Origin: Candidatus Thioglobus sp. NP1
GTDB lineage: Bacteria > Pseudomonadota > Gammaproteobacteria > PS1 > Pseudothioglobaceae
Direction of reading: 5' to 3'
Length of the DNA: 64,000 nucleotides
Assembly (NCBI RefSeq): GCF_003326015.1
Contig: NZ_CP023860.1
Location: forward strand, 1-64,000
Part shown: piece by piece, positions 1 to 10,292 of the stretch
How positions within the stretch are numbered: the first letter of the stretch is position 1
Layout of the letters: the number at the start of each line of letters is the position of its first letter
Position numbers and translations under genes: made by a program
The notes under the pieces: generated by a model
Seen by the model: the letters and a program-made list of their open reading frames with translations, nothing else
Told to the model about the DNA's origin: nothing
The model's database searches: none

Positions 1-298
1 TGACGATGGGTGGCTTGTGCTTAAGAATTAAGTCAATATCATCATTGCTCCTGGCATACATTTTACTGACAATGATATTTACTGCCCATGGAAGTCCATC
101 CTTGCCAGAGCCTAAAGCTTGATTTATATCTGTAAATTCTTGATCTAAAGCTTCTAAAGTCCGGCAATTTGCAGTCGGGAATGAACCAATAATTCCTGCT
201 TTTGAGGATGCAATAACTAATCTCGCATTGGATACTATAAACATAGGAGACTGAATAATAGGCAGTCTTAAATTTTTTATAAAGTCTTTTTTTGACAT
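1..298 (-). CDS. Nitronate monooxygenase family protein, N-terminal part (cut by window edge)
   Basis: Only the first 99 codons are inside the window; the rest lies beyond the left edge. The start MSKKDFIKNLRLPIIQSPMF and the stretch AGIIGSFPTANCRT followed by PWAVNIIV are typical of the FMN-dependent nitronate monooxygenase (2-nitropropane dioxygenase) TIM-barrel family, which oxidises nitronates and related acids. Its ATG directly abuts the TAA of the upstream thiolase gene (TAAATG), so it is the fourth gene of the beta-oxidation operon and probably translationally coupled. Members of this family also include FabK-type enoyl reductases, so the exact substrate is open. Confidence 0.8.
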   Translation of the reverse strand, partial: MSKKDFIKNLRLPIIQSPMFIVSNARLVIASSKAGIIGSFPTANCRTLEALDQEFTDINQALGSGKDGLPWAVNIIVSKMYARSNDDIDLILKHKPPIV

Positions 299-1492
299 TT
301 AGTTTTTTATATTTTTAATAATTCCAGCAGCACCCATACCTGTTCCAATGCACATAGTTACCATACCATAATCTATATTTTCTCTTTGCATAGCTGATAA
401 TATTGTTGCAATCCTTATAGCTCCTGTTGCTCCTAATGGATGTCCAAGTGCAATTGCACCTCCTAATGGATTAACTATTTCAGGATTGAGCCCCAACTCA
501 TTAATAACAGCTAAAGATTGAGCTGCAAATGCTTCATTAAGCTCAATCCAACCAATATCATCAAGACTCAAACTAACTGATTTTAAAACCTTAGGGATTG
601 CCTTTACTGGTCCAATTCCCATTATTTCTGCAGGGACACCTGCAACTGAAAAATCCATAAACTCTGCTTTTGGAGTTAAATTATATTTTTCTACAGCTTC
701 TTCACTAGCAACTAAAACAGCAGCAGCAGCATCAGACATTTGGGAACTGTTGCCTGCAGTAACTGAGCCATTCTGAGCAAATACAGTTCTAAGTTTTCCC
801 AACACCTCAAGACTTGTATCTTCTCTTGGGCCCTCATCCTGAGAAACAATATTAGAATTTGATATATATTCATTGGATTCAAGGGAATAACTATTTTCAA
901 TAGTTGTTATTGGCGAGATTTCATTTACAAATGCACCATTATTATTAGCTAATATTGCCTTCTGATGGCTATTAAATGCAAATTCATCCTGAGCTTCTCT
1001 AGAGATATTATATTTCTTAACAACTTTCTCTGCTGTCAATCCCATGCCATAAGCAATAGAAATATTCTCATCAGATAAAATTTTTGGATTCATAGATGGC
1101 TTGAAACCGGTCATAGGAACACTACTCATACTTTCAACACCAGCAGCAATTACTAAATCTGCGGAGCCTGACTTAACAAGATCAGCAGCGTTAGATACTG
1201 ACTGAAGCCCAGAAGAACAAAACCTATTTAGGGTATATGCGGGGGTTGAATCTGGTAAGCCAGCTAGTAAAGTTGCTATTCGAGCAATATTAAGGCCCTG
1301 GGGACCTTCTGGCATTGCACAGCCAACAATAATATCATCAATATTTTTATTAATTTCTTCTTTCGCATCAGAAGATTTAAGAACACTTTGTATTGCATGG
1401 ATTAATAAATCATCTGCTCTAGTCTTTGATAATAGTCCTCTAACTTTTCCAACTGGAGTTCTTTTTGCATCAATAATATAAGCTTTTTTCAT
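299..1492 (-). CDS. fadA: Acetyl-CoA acyltransferase (3-ketoacyl-CoA thiolase)
   Basis: Thiolase of 397 residues that cleaves 3-ketoacyl-CoA to acetyl-CoA plus a shortened acyl-CoA, the last step of beta-oxidation. The nucleophilic cysteine is in NRFCSSG (Cys92), and the other active-site residues are in GHPLG (His351) and CIGTGMG (Cys381). A longer reading frame begins at a TTG at 1504, but that TTG overlaps the Shine-Dalgarno GGAG, so the ATG at 1492 (MKKAYI) is the likely start. It lies 12 bases after the dehydrogenase/hydratase gene. Length and motifs are normal for the family; a biosynthetic acetoacetyl-CoA thiolase is the main alternative, made unlikely by the operon. Confidence 0.93.
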   Translation of the reverse strand: MKKAYIIDAKRTPVGKVRGLLSKTRADDLLIHAIQSVLKSSDAKEEINKNIDDIIVGCAMPEGPQGLNIARIATLLAGLPDSTPAYTLNRFCSSGLQSVSNAADLVKSGSADLVIAAGVESMSSVPMTGFKPSMNPKILSDENISIAYGMGLTAEKVVKKYNISREAQDEFAFNSHQKAILANNNGAFVNEISPITTIENSYSLESNEYISNSNIVSQDEGPREDTSLEVLGKLRTVFAQNGSVTAGNSSQMSDAAAAVLVASEEAVEKYNLTPKAEFMDFSVAGVPAEIMGIGPVKAIPKVLKSVSLSLDDIGWIELNEAFAAQSLAVINELGLNPEIVNPLGGAIALGHPLGATGAIRIATILSAMQRENIDYGMVTMCIGTGMGAAGIIKNIKN

Positions 1493-1504
1493 AATATTCT
1501 CCAA

Positions 1505-3943
1505 TTAATTACGAAGTGGTTTACTATTTCTAAGCATGTATTCAATTCGATCTTGGGTTTTTTTAGTACCTAACAGATCAACAAAATACTTTCTTTCAAG
1601 ATCAAGAAGCATTTGAGAGTTAACTATTGTATTCTCTTCAACTTTTGAGCCAGTCATAACCTTTGCTAAACAGGTAATACAATATTTATCATGCTCTGAC
1701 ATAAACTGACCTTCATACAGATTAGCTACTTGGGCCATAAGATTTGCATATCCTGCATTACCTACAACTTTAAAAGTTGAATCTAATGGAGATTTAAAAC
1801 CTGATTCAAGTAAATTCAAAGCTTGCTGTTTTGCAACGTAAAGGAGTTCATTAGGATTAGAGATAATTACATCGTCTTGTTTCAAATAACCCATCTCTTT
1901 TGCCTCAAGTGCACTGGAAGAAACTTTAGCCATGGCAATCTGTTCAAAATGCTTTGCAAGTAAAGGAAAAATATCTTCTGTTTCTTTATTGGCAAAAGCT
2001 CGAAGAGCCATTTCTTTACTTCCACAACCTGCAGGCAATGCACCAATACCAACCTCAACTAGACCTATATATGAGTTCATTGAAGCAATGACCTTATTAC
2101 AATGAAGAAGCAGTTCACAGCCTCCTCCTAATGCAAGTCCATCGACAGCAGCAATAGTTAATATCTTGCCATGCTTTAAACGCATCAATAATTGTTGCAA
2201 CATTGCCACTGTTTTTTTAATTGAGTATAGTTTTCCAAGCTTAGGAAGCTCAGGATGCATAACCTCAAAAGCCTTCTTCTTTGCTTGAGATGTAACGCCT
2301 GGATCTTTTTCTAAAAGGCCTAACTTGATAGCTGAAATAATTTCATATAGGTTTGCGCCAGCACAAAAATGCTCTTGCTCCTGCTTAAATATCAGCGCAT
2401 GAAAACCATTATCTTCTAAGTAATCTAAGCACTTTGGAAGCTCAATTAAAACACTAGAACTCAAAACATTCATTTTAGTTTTAAAAGAAACACTGGCGAT
2501 ACCATCACCTAAGTTTATTAATTTAGTAGCATCACCATCTTTTAATATATCTTGTTGTTGTTGCTTTTCACCCTGAAGTAATGTTTTGAATAGCTGCCTC
2601 TCATAGACTGGATGAGATGACCTAGAGATGTATTCATTCTTATTTGGATCAAAAGCTCCTTCATCAGAATAAACAAAGGATCTTTCCTGCACCCAGGATG
2701 GAAGTGATTCACTTATAAGTGTTTTGCCATTTTTAATGTCGGTATTAAGACTATCCCTGACCTCGTTCCATCCAGTTAGTTGGACTTGCTCAAAGATACC
2801 ACGTTGCCATGCAAAACCTGACTTGAGGGCTATATCGACACATCTTACTGTCTCAGCAACATGTTCAAGCTGATAGCTTGCATAATGAAATACATCACGA
2901 TGAACAGACCATAGAAATTGAGCTTGAGGATCGTCTGACTTTGAAAGTGCTAGTAAAGAATTTTCGATATTTCCATTCTCTTTGAGAATTTTTTTAACTT
3001 TTGAACTTATAGTTTTATCTGAGAGTTTATATTCCTCAAGTATCGGATCATAGACATATATATCCTTTCCAACTTTTTCATAAATACCTTTTTTTGTTTT
3101 GCTTCCTAAAGATCCTATTGAAATTAAATTATCCATCCAATCAGGGAGTTTGAATAACTCAACCCAAGGGTCATCTTTAGCATTTTCAAAAATATTTTTT
3201 ACAACATTTGACATAACATCAAGTCCAACCACATCAAGTGTTCTAAAGGTTGCACTTGATGGTCGTCCAACCCTCTTACCAGTCAAAGCATCAACTGTAT
3301 CAGCAGAGAGTGAGTAATTTTCAGCATGCTTTAAGACGGCTAAAAAGGAAAAGACACCAATCCTATTTGCAATAAAAGCTGGATTATCTTTTGCATAGAC
3401 AACTTCTTTACCAAGTGCTGAGGTAATAAAACCCTCGGCCTTATATAGAAGTGATTCATCACTAAAAGATGTGCGAATTAATTCAACTAATGGCATATAT
3501 CGAGGAGGATTAAAAAAGTGCACACCAAAAATTCGACTTCTTAAATGTTCTGGCGCATGTTCAGCAATTTTTTGAATTGATAAACCAGAGGTATTTGTTA
3601 CTAGAATAGCATCGTCACTGACATATGGAGCAATATTGGCAAATAATTGCTTTTTAATATCTAGATTTTCAACAATAGATTCTATTATGAAATCACAATT
3701 TGATAAAGCATCCATACTGTCATAAGTTGAAGTTTTAATGCTTTTAGCAATAGAAGAACTTGCAAAAGGTGGTGGCTTTAATTTTGTCATCATGCCAAGA
3801 GATTTTGAAAGGGCATCTTTGCTTGTATCAAACATTACAACCTCGAATCCTAAGTTAGCAAAGTGTGCTGCGATTTGACCACCCATTGTTCCTGAACCAA
3901 GAACAGCAATCTTACTAAAAGCTTTATCAAAATATTGTTTCAT
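1505..3943 (-). CDS. fadN: 3-hydroxyacyl-CoA dehydrogenase / enoyl-CoA hydratase fusion (FadN type)
   Basis: Bifunctional beta-oxidation enzyme of 812 residues. The NAD-dependent 3-hydroxyacyl-CoA dehydrogenase is N-terminal (dinucleotide motif GSGTMGG at 16-22; GVHFFNPPRYMPLVEL of the catalytic region near 140-155). An enoyl-CoA hydratase/crotonase domain follows from about residue 480 to 700 (DGLALGGGCEL). This order and length match the FadN-type proteins of Bacillus, not E. coli FadB, where the hydratase is first. An AGGA Shine-Dalgarno precedes the ATG. It sits 16 bases after fadE and 12 before fadA, so all three steps after acyl-CoA formation are encoded together. Confidence 0.92.
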   Translation of the reverse strand: MKQYFDKAFSKIAVLGSGTMGGQIAAHFANLGFEVVMFDTSKDALSKSLGMMTKLKPPPFASSSIAKSIKTSTYDSMDALSNCDFIIESIVENLDIKKQLFANIAPYVSDDAILVTNTSGLSIQKIAEHAPEHLRSRIFGVHFFNPPRYMPLVELIRTSFSDESLLYKAEGFITSALGKEVVYAKDNPAFIANRIGVFSFLAVLKHAENYSLSADTVDALTGKRVGRPSSATFRTLDVVGLDVMSNVVKNIFENAKDDPWVELFKLPDWMDNLISIGSLGSKTKKGIYEKVGKDIYVYDPILEEYKLSDKTISSKVKKILKENGNIENSLLALSKSDDPQAQFLWSVHRDVFHYASYQLEHVAETVRCVDIALKSGFAWQRGIFEQVQLTGWNEVRDSLNTDIKNGKTLISESLPSWVQERSFVYSDEGAFDPNKNEYISRSSHPVYERQLFKTLLQGEKQQQQDILKDGDATKLINLGDGIASVSFKTKMNVLSSSVLIELPKCLDYLEDNGFHALIFKQEQEHFCAGANLYEIISAIKLGLLEKDPGVTSQAKKKAFEVMHPELPKLGKLYSIKKTVAMLQQLLMRLKHGKILTIAAVDGLALGGGCELLLHCNKVIASMNSYIGLVEVGIGALPAGCGSKEMALRAFANKETEDIFPLLAKHFEQIAMAKVSSSALEAKEMGYLKQDDVIISNPNELLYVAKQQALNLLESGFKSPLDSTFKVVGNAGYANLMAQVANLYEGQFMSEHDKYCITCLAKVMTGSKVEENTIVNSQMLLDLERKYFVDLLGTKKTQDRIEYMLRNSKPLRN

Positions 3944-3959
3944 AATTTTCCTATTTTAT

Positions 3960-6416
3960 TTACGCCTCTAAATTTTCAAAGTCATCAACTTTGAGTGCTT
4001 CAAGAACTAGTTCATTTAATCGTAACCAGTCATCTTTATCTTGACTAGTTAAAGTTTTGTTATCTACTAGTCCCTGCAACCACTGCTCCAAAGTAATACT
4101 TGGTTGATATTTATAGCCTGCTTTCTTTACTTTTTGTCTTAGTATTTTTAATTCACTACCAGCCTCATATCCTTGAAACAATATATAAAAAGGATGTCCT
4201 GGTATATCTTTTAAGTTTGAACACATACAAGTTGATAAGTTTTCTAGTAACCAGTCAATATTGTTTGCAGACTGTGAAGTAGCAATTATTAATTTATCAT
4301 CAATTTTGCTACTTGTAACTGAAAAGGGGAAAAATAAGAATCTTAATAATGACTTAAAAACTCTGTTAATTGGCATACTCTGTATATTTTCCATCATTGC
4401 AATATCAGCTTCTTTTACTAATCTAAGTATGGACAACTTTAGAATACTTTCTACGTTTTTATCATTTTTAAACTTCTCTTCATAAAGCTTAAGACATGAG
4501 CTAATTTCATACATTGCAGAAATAGCATCAGCAAACCTACCTGATACCATCTCTTTTCTTTTTAAAGATCCACCTAATAGAAGGGATGCTATATCAGTTA
4601 AACAGGCAAACTTTGAGGATAGAACTGATAAATTTCGGTAGTAAACTCTAGTAGTAGAGTCTCCATAGGGCTTAGCTAGTCGTCCTCTTGTCCAAGAAAA
4701 TATAAGTGCCCTAGCAATATTATTAATAAAGTTGCCAACATGCTTAACTAGTGCTTTATCAAAATTTTTAATTGATTTTTTACTATCTTCATGAAGCGCT
4801 GTTAACTCATCCAACATTGTTTTATGGCATCGAATAAGTCCTTGTCCAAAAATCATTAGACTTCTAGTCAGTATGTTTGCACCCTCAACCGTAATTGCTA
4901 CAGGAGCACCCGCATAAACATTTGCAACATAGTTTCTTTTTCCTTGCATTACTGCTCTTCCTCCATGAATGTCCATAGCATCAATTGAAGATTGTTGAAG
5001 TAGTTGAGTATTGCGATACTTAACAATAGCGGAAATAATTGAAGGTCTATGCCCAGCATCTAGAGCCCATGTTGACAAGTTTATATTTGCAGTTGCTCGA
5101 AATGCATTGGATGCAAGATTAGAAATTTTTTCTTGAATTCCTTCCATTTTTGAAATTGGGATTCCAAACTGCTCTCTAGTTTGTGCATATGTACTCGAGG
5201 TTAAAAGCATTGCCTGAGTGGCTGAGGCACCAGTTACTGGGAGTGAAATTCCTCTTCCAACACTAAGACATTCCATTAGCATTCTCCATCCATGTCCTAT
5301 CATTTTGTCACCACCAATAACCCACTCCATAGGAATAAAAACATCCTTACCAAAGATAGGTCCGTTTTGAAATGGTTCGCCAATTGGTCGGTGACGAGTG
5401 CCAATACTTAAACCTTTCGTCTTACGTGGAATTAATGCACAGGTTATGCCTAAATCATTTTGTTTGTAAAGAGGATGCTCTTCAGATAATAAATTATCTG
5501 GATCATAAGCCTTAAAGGCTAATCCTATTACAGTTGCTATAGGGGCCAATGTAATATATCTTTTTTCCCAATTTAATCTTAGTCCTAAAACCTCTTTACC
5601 TTCATGCTCTCCATAACAGACAATACCGTTATCGACTAACGAACCAGCATCTGAGCCAGCTACTGTTGAAGTAAGACCAAAACATGGTATCTCTTTTCCT
5701 TTTGCTAAGCGAGGTAAATAATATTGCTTTTGCTCATCTGTTCCATATTTTAATAGTAACTCGCCTGGTCCTAATGAATTTGGAACCATCACAGAGATGC
5801 CTAAAAATTGTGATGCTGATGAGAGCCTTCCAACGATAATAGCATGTGCAAAATGAGTAAAACCAAGACCACCAAATTCTTTAGGAATAATCAATCCTAA
5901 AAAACCTTTGTCAAAAATATACTTCCAAACCTCTTTAGGTAAGTCTTGGTTGGCAACTATGTCATATGAATTTATCATAGAGCATAGAACTTCTACCTCA
6001 TTATCAACAAAATTCTGTTCGTCCTCAGTCAATTCAGTAGCCTCAAGATCAGATAGTTTTTTCCAATTTGGGTCTCCTTGAAATAATTCAGCATCCCACC
6101 AAACATTTCCAGCTTCAAGTGCAATTCTCTCAGTGAGTCCAATTGGAGGGAGAGACTTACGCATGGTATTATATAAAGGCTTAGTAAACAATTGCATTCT
6201 AGCAGCAGGGACTAAAAAGATACCCAAGAAGAGCAATATTAGTAACATAAGTTGTGCTCCAAAGTGATCAACAATTACTGCACCAGGATAAGTTAGTCCA
6301 ACCGCCAGAAGCCATAACTGCCAAATTCTTATTTTGGTTTTAACCAGAACAATTAAAATCAAAACTACTGATAGTAGAAAGGAAAATAATGAATATTCAA
6401 ATATTGTTTCAAGCAT
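3960..6416 (-). CDS. fadE: Acyl-CoA dehydrogenase, long membrane-associated type
   Basis: FAD-dependent acyl-CoA dehydrogenase of 818 residues, the first oxidation of beta-oxidation. The length is that of E. coli FadE (about 814), roughly twice ordinary acyl-CoA dehydrogenases. Residues 8-80 form two or three hydrophobic segments that should anchor the enzyme to the inner membrane. The dehydrogenase core runs from about 110 to 560 (FGLTSTVAGSDAG of the flavin/substrate region near 245; YNRIG-type helices replaced by MDIHGGRAVMQG near 485). The rest is the extra C-terminal domain of this subfamily. It is the first gene of the fadE-fadN-fadA operon; AAGGA lies about 11 bases before the ATG. Confidence 0.92.
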   Translation of the reverse strand: MLETIFEYSLFSFLLSVVLILIVLVKTKIRIWQLWLLAVGLTYPGAVIVDHFGAQLMLLILLFLGIFLVPAARMQLFTKPLYNTMRKSLPPIGLTERIALEAGNVWWDAELFQGDPNWKKLSDLEATELTEDEQNFVDNEVEVLCSMINSYDIVANQDLPKEVWKYIFDKGFLGLIIPKEFGGLGFTHFAHAIIVGRLSSASQFLGISVMVPNSLGPGELLLKYGTDEQKQYYLPRLAKGKEIPCFGLTSTVAGSDAGSLVDNGIVCYGEHEGKEVLGLRLNWEKRYITLAPIATVIGLAFKAYDPDNLLSEEHPLYKQNDLGITCALIPRKTKGLSIGTRHRPIGEPFQNGPIFGKDVFIPMEWVIGGDKMIGHGWRMLMECLSVGRGISLPVTGASATQAMLLTSSTYAQTREQFGIPISKMEGIQEKISNLASNAFRATANINLSTWALDAGHRPSIISAIVKYRNTQLLQQSSIDAMDIHGGRAVMQGKRNYVANVYAGAPVAITVEGANILTRSLMIFGQGLIRCHKTMLDELTALHEDSKKSIKNFDKALVKHVGNFINNIARALIFSWTRGRLAKPYGDSTTRVYYRNLSVLSSKFACLTDIASLLLGGSLKRKEMVSGRFADAISAMYEISSCLKLYEEKFKNDKNVESILKLSILRLVKEADIAMMENIQSMPINRVFKSLLRFLFFPFSVTSSKIDDKLIIATSQSANNIDWLLENLSTCMCSNLKDIPGHPFYILFQGYEAGSELKILRQKVKKAGYKYQPSITLEQWLQGLVDNKTLTSQDKDDWLRLNELVLEALKVDDFENLEA

Positions 6417-6596
6417 ATAATTAATCCTTATTTAGAATGCTATTATAAAAAATTAATATTTTTTATACGGCTAGTATGTTTGGCAATAAATATTAAATTA
6501 AATTTATAGCAATATTATAAAATATTAACACTTTCATACAGTAGTTTATTGGTCAAACTAAACTGACTATATCTTCATATAAATTATTATTCAAAA
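6417..6596 (-). promoter_or_regulatory. Leader region of the fad operon
   Basis: This 180-base gap between putA and fadE contains two TATAAT boxes read on the minus strand (plus coordinates 6514-6519 and 6442-6447), either of which could be the -10 of the fad operon. Neither has a good -35 hexamer at 16-18 bases. No terminator hairpin with a T tract is seen after putA. I find no convincing FadR or PsrA operator. Confidence 0.35.
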
Positions 6597-9500
6597 TTAA
6601 AGTGCTAAGAGGTTTGCATTACCACCAGAGGCAGTAGTATCGACAGTTATAACCTGCTCTTTTATTAATTTCCATGGCTCATAGAGAGAGCTCATAATAG
6701 GAATAATTCCTTCCTGACAACTTTCTAATATATTCTCGACTGAAATTAAGCTGCCAAAATAAAGTATTACCTGATATTGTGAACTTGCTAAAAGATTTAA
6801 ACTTGGACCACTTATTAATCTCTGAATATTTTCTTTATTAAAACCTAAATTTAATATTGACGAATAATCTGTATCTGATATTTGACTAATTGTTTTATTT
6901 CCTAAAGCTAGTGCCATAATGGTTTGTTTTAAGGCATCAGAAGAATCTGGACCAAGACAAAGAGCTGTACCTTTAGGTTTATAATTTAGCTCGTTCGACT
7001 CTCCAGTTGGTCCTGGTAAGTTATGTTTAACTGAATAATTACTAAATGTATCATTTAATAAATTAAAGAATTCACTTTCAATAAAGGGGAATTTTTTTTG
7101 AATTTTTTCAATGAATGATTTATTAAATATAATTTTTGGTGCAACCAACCTCTGAATTTCATTTTCAGAGGAAAGCCTTAGTTCTTGACTTCCTATTTCT
7201 CCAGTTTTTATATTTTGACTATAACCATGAAGTGAATTGAGCCCTCCAGCTTTTGGGCCAGTTCCTGAAAACCCTTCACCTCCAAAAGGTTGTGAACCGA
7301 CAATTGCCCCAATTTGATTCCGATTCACATATATATTACCTGCATTAACAATATCTATAACCTCATCTACTTGCTTTTTGATTCTGGAATGTATTCCAAA
7401 AGTTAGTCCGTAACCTTTAGAATTTAAACGTTCAATTACGTTTGTTAAGTTCTGGCTCTTATAGCGAATGACATGCAGAATTGGACCAAAGAATTCATCG
7501 TTGATTTCGTCAATATTATTAAGACAAATAATAGTTGGTGTCACAAAATATCCATTAGTTATTTCAGAACTTAACCCTTCAATAACTTGATTTTCTTTTT
7601 TTGATTTATCTATGTAGCTTTGAAGCTTTAATTTTGCATCTGCATTAATTACTGGACCACAATCTGTGGAGAGAAATAAAGGGTTGCCAGTCTTAAGCTC
7701 CATCATTGCTCCCTTTATCATCTTGATAATCTGATCAAAACACTCATCCTGAATCAAAAGTATTCTAAGAGCAGAGCATCTTTGGCCAGCACTTTTGAAA
7801 GCACCCTCTATAACATCTCTAGTAACTTGCTCACTCAGGGAAGTTGAATCAACTACCATAGCATTCAAACCTCCTGTTTCAGCGATAATTCTTGCCTCGG
7901 CATTATTATTTTTAATCAAATTAGACTTTATTTTTTTTGCTACCTGAGTTGACCCTGTAAATGCAACACCAGAAACTAATGAGTTACTTGTAAGATATGC
8001 GCCAACTTCAAAACCCTTACCTAAACACAACTGGAATACCCCTAGAGGTATTCCAGCTTCAAGTAAAAGTTGGCTTGCTCTAAATGCAATAAGAGAAGTG
8101 CTTTCGGCAGGTTTTGCAATTACTACATTTCCAGCTGAAAGTGCTGCTGCTATCTGTCCAGTAAAAATTGCTAGTGGAAAATTCCAAGGGCTTATGCAAA
8201 CAAAGATACCTAGGGCTTTTCGATTATTAGGCATAACCTTGCGTGAAAGATTTGCATAATATCTTAGAAAGTCAATTGCTTCTCTTACTTCATCAATGGC
8301 ATCCTGATAAGTTTTTCCAGCCTCTCTCATTGCAAGGCACATCAACTCTGCTTGATTTATCTCATAAAGATTTGCAGCTTGCTCTAAACATTTACAAATT
8401 TTTTCATAAGAATGGCCATAATTACTAAAGGAGTTTTTTGCAGCTTCAAGACAATCCTCTAGCTGTGATTGGCTAGAATCCTCAACTGAGCCTACAATAT
8501 CTATTGTATCTGATGGATTTAATACTTTCTCTTTATGACCATTAGAAGTTTTAATGGAATCTATAAGTGATTTTGCTTGCCATTTATTTTTAAGCCATGG
8601 CTTTTGATATTTATATAAAAGATCAACTTCATTTTGCTCTGTTAATACTATGCTGCTTGAATTTTGACGAACACTTTTATAAATATCTTTTGGGAGTGGT
8701 ATCTTTGAATGTGAATAATCTAAATCCTGTTCAACCTTTGAAAGAACATCGGCTGCCAAACTAGATGGTTTAATATTTTTATCAAATAGTTGGTTAATGA
8801 AGGAGCTATTTGCTCCATTTTCAAGTAATCTCCTCATCAAGTAGGCAAGAAGCTCTTTATGGCTTCCAACTGGGGCATATATCCTTGATAAAATACCATA
8901 TTTAGAGGAAATAACCCTATGCAGAGACTCACCCATTCCATGGAGACGTTGTATTTCAAAACCAATATTATTCCCCGCAATTTCACAAATACTGACTAAG
9001 CTATGTGCGTTATGACTTGCGAATTGAGGATAAATAAAGTCCCGCATTTTAAGTAATCTCTGTGCACAAACTAAAAAAGAATAGTCAGTATTAGATTTTT
9101 TAGTGAACACTGGATAATCAATGTCTCCTAATACTTGGGCTTTTTTGATTTCACTATCCCAGTAGGCTCCCTTAACAAGTCTTAACATTATCTTGAGGTT
9201 ATACTTTTGACAATTATGGTAAAGCCAGTCTATAACAAACGGTGCACGCTTCTGATAAGCCTGAACCACAACACCAAAGCCTTGCCAATCACTACCAGCA
9301 ATAACTTTCATAACATTATCAATAATATCTAGTGAAATGTCTAATCGTTCAGCCTCTTCAGCATCAATATTAATTCCTATATTATATTTTTGAGCTATTC
9401 CTACTAAATCTAATACCTTTGGTATTAATTCAGAAATAACTCTGTCTCGATGAATGAAGTCATACTTTGGATGCAAGGCTGATAACTTGATTGATATTCC

Positions 9501-10229
9501 ATCAGCTTCAAAAATACCATTAGTTTGGTTACATTTGCCAATTTCAATTAGTGCATTTCTATAAGATAAAAAATATTTATTAGCATCTTCTAAAGTCCAT
9601 GCGGCCTCTCCTAACATATCAAATGAATGTAGGTTTTTATTAGAATGATTCGAATTTAAAGCAGCATTAATACTTTCAGCAAAGACAAACTGCTTAGCAA
9701 AAAATTTCATAACATTATTTGCACTAAATCGAACAGTAGGTCTAGATAAAATTTCCAGGGCTTGTTTAATTCTATTTTTTATAATAGCGTCATGCCCATG
9801 TGCAATCATTTTGTCTGCGATACTAAGAGCAATAGTTGCTAGATTGACCATTGAGGATTTACTTCCACCCAAATGCTTAGACCAACTTTTCATTGCTACT
9901 TTATCAATAAATAATTGATCCCTTGTCTTGTTGTCTGGAACACGAAGAAAAGCTTCAACTAGGGTCATTAATGACAGACCTTCTTCACTAGTAAGGTTAT
10001 ATTCTGAAATAAAGAGTGATAGTAAGTCAGGTTTACTGATTAATCTTAGCTCATCAATAAGATCAATTGTTATTTTTTGGAATCTTAGTCTTTCTTGTAG
10101 ACTAGTATTTTCTATTGACTGAAGATAATCTAAAATCTCACTTTCCGTCTTTACACGAGATTCTCTTATTATATTTCTAAGCTTAGAATAATCAACTTCA
10201 TTATTTTTTTCAATTAATTGTTTAGTCAC
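6597..10229 (-). CDS. putA: Bifunctional proline dehydrogenase / P5C dehydrogenase, without DNA-binding domain
   Basis: Oxidises proline to pyrroline-5-carboxylate (FAD domain, about residues 150-490; MLRLVKGAYWDSEIKKAQ is the flavin/substrate region). It then oxidises the glutamate semialdehyde to glutamate (NAD aldehyde dehydrogenase domain, about 570-1010; catalytic Cys818 in GQRCSALR; AETGGLNAM carries the conserved Glu). A further 200-residue C-terminal domain is typical of long PutA proteins. At 1210 residues it is shorter than the 1320 of E. coli because the N-terminal ribbon-helix-helix repressor domain is missing: it begins directly with the helical arm. The start is GTG; there is no upstream ATG in frame. 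It is divergent from an Lrp-type gene that probably regulates it. Confidence 0.95.
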   Translation of the reverse strand: MTKQLIEKNNEVDYSKLRNIIRESRVKTESEILDYLQSIENTSLQERLRFQKITIDLIDELRLISKPDLLSLFISEYNLTSEEGLSLMTLVEAFLRVPDNKTRDQLFIDKVAMKSWSKHLGGSKSSMVNLATIALSIADKMIAHGHDAIIKNRIKQALEILSRPTVRFSANNVMKFFAKQFVFAESINAALNSNHSNKNLHSFDMLGEAAWTLEDANKYFLSYRNALIEIGKCNQTNGIFEADGISIKLSALHPKYDFIHRDRVISELIPKVLDLVGIAQKYNIGINIDAEEAERLDISLDIIDNVMKVIAGSDWQGFGVVVQAYQKRAPFVIDWLYHNCQKYNLKIMLRLVKGAYWDSEIKKAQVLGDIDYPVFTKKSNTDYSFLVCAQRLLKMRDFIYPQFASHNAHSLVSICEIAGNNIGFEIQRLHGMGESLHRVISSKYGILSRIYAPVGSHKELLAYLMRRLLENGANSSFINQLFDKNIKPSSLAADVLSKVEQDLDYSHSKIPLPKDIYKSVRQNSSSIVLTEQNEVDLLYKYQKPWLKNKWQAKSLIDSIKTSNGHKEKVLNPSDTIDIVGSVEDSSQSQLEDCLEAAKNSFSNYGHSYEKICKCLEQAANLYEINQAELMCLAMREAGKTYQDAIDEVREAIDFLRYYANLSRKVMPNNRKALGIFVCISPWNFPLAIFTGQIAAALSAGNVVIAKPAESTSLIAFRASQLLLEAGIPLGVFQLCLGKGFEVGAYLTSNSLVSGVAFTGSTQVAKKIKSNLIKNNNAEARIIAETGGLNAMVVDSTSLSEQVTRDVIEGAFKSAGQRCSALRILLIQDECFDQIIKMIKGAMMELKTGNPLFLSTDCGPVINADAKLKLQSYIDKSKKENQVIEGLSSEITNGYFVTPTIICLNNIDEINDEFFGPILHVIRYKSQNLTNVIERLNSKGYGLTFGIHSRIKKQVDEVIDIVNAGNIYVNRNQIGAIVGSQPFGGEGFSGTGPKAGGLNSLHGYSQNIKTGEIGSQELRLSSENEIQRLVAPKIIFNKSFIEKIQKKFPFIESEFFNLLNDTFSNYSVKHNLPGPTGESNELNYKPKGTALCLGPDSSDALKQTIMALALGNKTISQISDTDYSSILNLGFNKENIQRLISGPSLNLLASSQYQVILYFGSLISVENILESCQEGIIPIMSSLYEPWKLIKEQVITVDTTASGGNANLLAL

Positions 10230-10277
10230 ATGTTTTCAAAGTGATTTAATAACAATTAAATTATAATTTATATAAAC

Positions 10278-10292
10278 TAGTCATAATGACTA
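10278..10292. promoter_or_regulatory. 15-bp palindrome, candidate operator of the Lrp-type regulator
   Basis: TAGTCATAATGACTA is a perfect inverted repeat (7-base arms around one base) in the middle of the putA / regulator intergenic space. Its length and outer TAG...CTA match the published Lrp consensus (15 bp, YAG...CTR), though the centre deviates. It lies 49 bases from the putA start and 91 from the regulator start, where it could control both. The assignment to the adjacent regulator is an inference from position. Confidence 0.55.

Noticed and set aside
1493-1504. TTG start four codons upstream for fadA
   Set aside because: The TTG overlaps GGAG, which is the Shine-Dalgarno of the ATG at 1492.
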